From Tychonema litorale BBK16 (GTDB lineage Bacteria; Cyanobacteriota; Cyanobacteriia; Cyanobacteriales; Microcoleaceae): 9,210 nucleotides of DNA. Numbering within the stretch: the first letter of the stretch is position 1; each line of letters starts with the position of its first letter. The position numbers and the translations under genes are program-made. Location of the stretch: positions 1 to 9,210 of the forward strand of contig NZ_JAKJHX010000162.1 in the NCBI RefSeq assembly GCF_021648855.1, in the 5' to 3' direction. This document shows positions 7,710-9,210 of the stretch, piece by piece. Under the pieces are notes generated by a model. That model made no database searches. It was not told the origin of the DNA and worked only from the letters and a program-made list of their open reading frames with translations.

Positions 7710-7773
7710 GGGAATTGAGGATTGGGAATCGGGCATTGGGAATTGGGGATTGGGAATTGGGGATTGGGAATTG
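7710..7773. repeat. Degenerate heptamer/14-mer tandem repeat after the cyclase gene
   Basis: Four 14-bp units run from 7710 to 7765, two of them (7738-7751 and 7752-7765) identical GGGAATTGGGGATT, followed by a partial unit GGGAATTG. Each unit is two heptamers of the form GGGNATN. It starts 5 bp after the cyclase stop codon, so it would be transcribed as the start of the 3' untranslated region. On the coding strand it fits a G-quadruplex pattern with 3-4 nt loops. The outer units carry several substitutions (GGGAATCGGGCATT at 7724-7737), so this array looks older than the GGGCATA array at 1298. Confidence 0.9.
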
Positions 7774-7801
7774 CGTAAGTAAGTCTCGAAATATCCCGAT
7801 C

Positions 7802-7825
7802 GTGCAATAATGATGTAACTTGCAC
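7802..7825. repeat. Dyad GTGCAA-N12-TTGCAC upstream of the 7943 gene
   Basis: GTGCAA (7802-7807) and TTGCAC (7820-7825) are perfect inverted copies separated by 12 nt. They lie about 120 bp upstream of the ATG at 7943. The dyad could be an operator or a weak hairpin. A 6-bp match with this spacing can also arise by chance. Confidence 0.3.
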
Positions 7826-7843
7826 AAAAACTCTATTAGTAGG

Positions 7844-7877
7844 GTGGGTCTTGCCCACGTTATCGCTACATATAGCG
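7844..7877. repeat. Two small adjacent hairpins in the spacer before the 7943 gene
   Basis: GTGGG (7844-7848) pairs with CCCAC (7854-7858) around TCTTG. CGCTA (7864-7868) pairs with TAGCG (7873-7877) around CATA. The first resembles the AGGGTGGGC..GCCCACC dispersed repeat that I associate with cyanobacterial spacers, here probably a decayed remnant. The rest of the 7774-7942 spacer shows no gene or clear promoter. Confidence 0.35.
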
Positions 7878-7942
7878 CCTCAACTGTCAACCCATGCAAG
7901 TTCCAAATCAAACCGGCTGTTGCTCTACACAATTTTTTCCTA

Positions 7943-8971
7943 ATGGCTGAAGTCCCCCAAAATCCGGCAGAACTTGCAGAAGCCCTCAAAGGCTTTACAG
8001 ATATCAATTTCCAATTACCTGATCCCGAAGACGAACAAATACCAGACTTTGATTTTGACAATCAGGTTGACAATGCCTGGAAAGTGTGCGATCGCTTCGA
8101 CTTACAAACGGACATCTGGCGGGGACGCATTCTCCGAACAGTTCGAGATAGAGAAAAAAAAGGTGGCGAAGGACGGGGCACTGGCTTTTTGAACTGGCTA
8201 AAAGAGAGAGAAATAGGCAAAAGTCAAGCTTATTCCTTAATAGAATTAGCGAAGAGTGCGGATACTTTGATCGAGCAAGGAGATTTAGATCCAGATTCGA
8301 TTAGAAACTTCAGCAAAAGAGCTTTTGTAGAAACTGCCAAAGCATCTCCCGAAGTACAACTAATGGTAACAGATGCGGCCGGAAAAGGCGATCGCATCAC
8401 CAGACGTGAAGTCAAACAACTCTCCGATGAATGGATGGCAATGAATTCCGATTTATTGCCAGAAGAAGTCAAGGAAAAAGCATCTACAGGTTCACTACCT
8501 TCCCGCTACCTCGCTCCATTAGTCAAAGAAATGGAGAAACTCTCTCCATCTCACCAAATTGAAATCCAAAAAGAAGTAGCAGAAAATCCCGACGTAGATA
8601 CCGTCAAACAACTAACTTCTGATGCCAAAAACTTATCGAAATATCTCGATTCTGCGGCCCAAGTTCAGGCTCTGAATCAGTCTCACTTAGATATGGAAAT
8701 GGCCTTAGAAGAATCTTTGCGAGTAGGCTGCTTGGGAACCACGGCCGACGTTGTGAAACAGGCAGCGCAACTAGAACAAACGGTAGTCAAACTCTATACA
8801 ATTTGGAAGCGATTAGGTAGCTTAACAGATAGATTGTATGTAGATACAGGAGCCAGTACGCCGAATTTGCGGTTGCTTCTGGGATGTTTGGATACACTTT
8901 CGGGGGAAAAGATCGAAGTTGATTTCGGAGATGGAGAACGCTCTATTCGTTTGCAAATTATTAGCGAATAG
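7943..8971 (+). CDS. Conserved cyanobacterial protein of unknown function, 342 aa
   Basis: The protein starts MAEVPQNPAELAEAL and ends in TAG. The frame is open upstream to a TTG at 7820, but that stretch overlaps spacer hairpins and reads like translated non-coding DNA, so ATG 7943 is preferred. No Shine-Dalgarno is visible. From memory it resembles unnamed proteins found across cyanobacteria, with the segments FLNWLKEREIGKSQAYSLIELA (82-103, in two halves: FLNWLKEREIG, then KSQAYSLIELA) and ITRREVKQLSDEW (152-164). Residues 26-40 are strongly acidic. The rest is mostly charged amphipathic helix, with no membrane segment or signal peptide. The C-terminus (about 300-342) alternates like beta-strands (KIEVDFGDGERSIRLQI). 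The central part weakly recalls helix-turn-helix proteins of the ParB/DUF3102 kind, so DNA binding is a guess. It has two HIP1 sites and base composition like its neighbours, so no sign of recent transfer. It is probably transcribed separately from the cyclase. Confidence 0.85.
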   Translation: MAEVPQNPAELAEALKGFTDINFQLPDPEDEQIPDFDFDNQVDNAWKVCDRFDLQTDIWRGRILRTVRDREKKGGEGRGTGFLNWLKEREIGKSQAYSLIELAKSADTLIEQGDLDPDSIRNFSKRAFVETAKASPEVQLMVTDAAGKGDRITRREVKQLSDEWMAMNSDLLPEEVKEKASTGSLPSRYLAPLVKEMEKLSPSHQIEIQKEVAENPDVDTVKQLTSDAKNLSKYLDSAAQVQALNQSHLDMEMALEESLRVGCLGTTADVVKQAAQLEQTVVKLYTIWKRLGSLTDRLYVDTGASTPNLRLLLGCLDTLSGEKIEVDFGDGERSIRLQIISE

Positions 8972-8997
8972 AGTACATCGCGGATTGAGAAATCCCC

Positions 8998-9011
8998 GTA
9001 GGGACACGGCA
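8998..9011. repeat. Partial copy of the GTAGGGACACGGCA repeat
   Basis: GTAGGGACACGGCA matches 14 of 14 bases of the complement of the left arm of the inverted repeat at 9149-9210 (9174-9161). The similarity stops after it, so it is a lone or decayed half-copy of the same dispersed repeat family, 27 bp after the stop codon of the 7943 gene. Confidence 0.6.
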
Positions 9012-9050
9012 ATACCCATTAGTGTCAACTTAAGGTACAACCAATAGTCC

Positions 9051-9072
9051 GGCAGGGGTTTAAACCCCTGCC
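9051..9072. repeat. Perfect 22-bp palindrome
   Basis: GGCAGGGGTTT (9051-9061) is followed directly by its exact complement AAACCCCTGCC (9062-9072). In RNA or single-stranded DNA it would fold into a strong stem whose central AT pairs open as the loop. It lies 80 bp after the 7943 gene. It could help end that transcript, but no T-run follows, so a dispersed repeat is the likelier reading. Confidence 0.85.
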
Positions 9073-9082
9073 TCAAAGCACA

Positions 9083-9101
9083 AGTCCTCTCAAAGAGGAC
9101 T
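9083..9101. repeat. Hairpin, 8-bp stem with CAA loop
   Basis: AGTCCTCT (9083-9090) pairs perfectly with AGAGGACT (9094-9101) around CAA. It lies 10 bp after the 22-bp palindrome, and the pair looks like one composite repeat unit. There is no T-run after it, so it is not a classical terminator. Confidence 0.75.
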
Positions 9102-9148
9102 GATATCAAATCCGGTAGCATCGGAATTATTAGTTAGTTGCTGAAATT

Positions 9149-9210
9149 AGGAGACGGCAGTGCCGTGTCCCTACAATTAATTGGGTAGGGAAACGGCACT
9201 GCCGTCTCCT
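9149..9210. repeat. Large inverted repeat, 26-bp arms and 10-nt loop, at the window edge
   Basis: The left arm (9149-9174) and right arm (9185-9210) are inverted copies matching at 25 of 26 positions, around a 10-nt AT-rich loop (9175-9184). Each arm also contains its own small dyad, ACGGCA-N-TGCCGT. The right arm reaches the last base, so the repeat may continue beyond the window. A single mismatch suggests a recent or actively maintained element, such as a non-autonomous mobile repeat. It has no coding capacity. Confidence 0.85.

Noticed and set aside
7820..7942. 41-residue N-terminal extension of the 7943 protein from a TTG start
   Set aside because: It covers spacer hairpins, has no Shine-Dalgarno and reads as low-quality sequence; the ATG at 7943 gives a normal start.
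7627..8061. Minus-strand open frames of 144 and 60 codons after the cyclase
   Set aside because: They are the translated complement of the heptamer array (repeating Pro-Asn-Pro-Gln-Phe-Pro-Ile) plus the start of the 7943 gene; no start signal or protein-like composition.
8982..8995. GGATT-GAGA-AATCC hairpin as a terminator for the 7943 gene
   Set aside because: The stem is only 5 bp and no T-run follows.

Overview
The window looks like chromosome of a filamentous, probably non-heterocystous cyanobacterium (Microcoleus/Oscillatoria-like; the genus is a guess). Ten exact copies of the cyanobacterial HIP1 octamer GCGATCGC lie in it, where chance predicts about 0.14 in 9.2 kb. The GAF/PAS proteins are of cyanobacterial type, and the spacers hold heptanucleotide tandem repeats and short palindromes typical of these genomes.

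Layout. Bases 1-562 (minus strand) hold the N-terminal 187 residues of a histone-deacetylase-family zinc amidohydrolase, cut by the window edge. A divergent spacer (563-742) carries a 107-bp MITE-like element. Next are a 170-residue orphan protein (743-1255), a spacer with six GGGCATA repeats, a 1440-residue hybrid sensor histidine kinase (1389-5711) and, overlapping its end by 35 nt, a class III adenylate cyclase with its own receiver, GAF and PAS domains (5677-7704). A 238-bp spacer with a second GGGNATN heptamer array follows, then a 342-residue conserved protein of unknown function (7943-8971). The last 239 bp are non-coding and packed with inverted repeats.

How the genes work together. 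The main unit is the overlapping kinase-cyclase pair. The kinase has receiver, PAS, GAF, PAS, PAS, GAF, HisKA, HATPase and receiver domains in that order, with every catalytic residue intact. The cyclase has an N-terminal receiver about 61% identical (hand count, ungapped) to the kinase's first receiver, and a complete adenylate-specific active site. The domain set resembles the cyanobacterial CyaC enzymes (receiver, sensor, kinase, receiver and cyclase in one chain) split into two translationally overlapping genes. I infer a phosphorelay that turns sensory input into cAMP. No catalytic family new to me is present. The most unusual points are the split CyaC-like arrangement, a GAF domain with a cysteine at the bilin-attachment position, and G-quadruplex-type heptamer arrays on both sides of the signalling pair.
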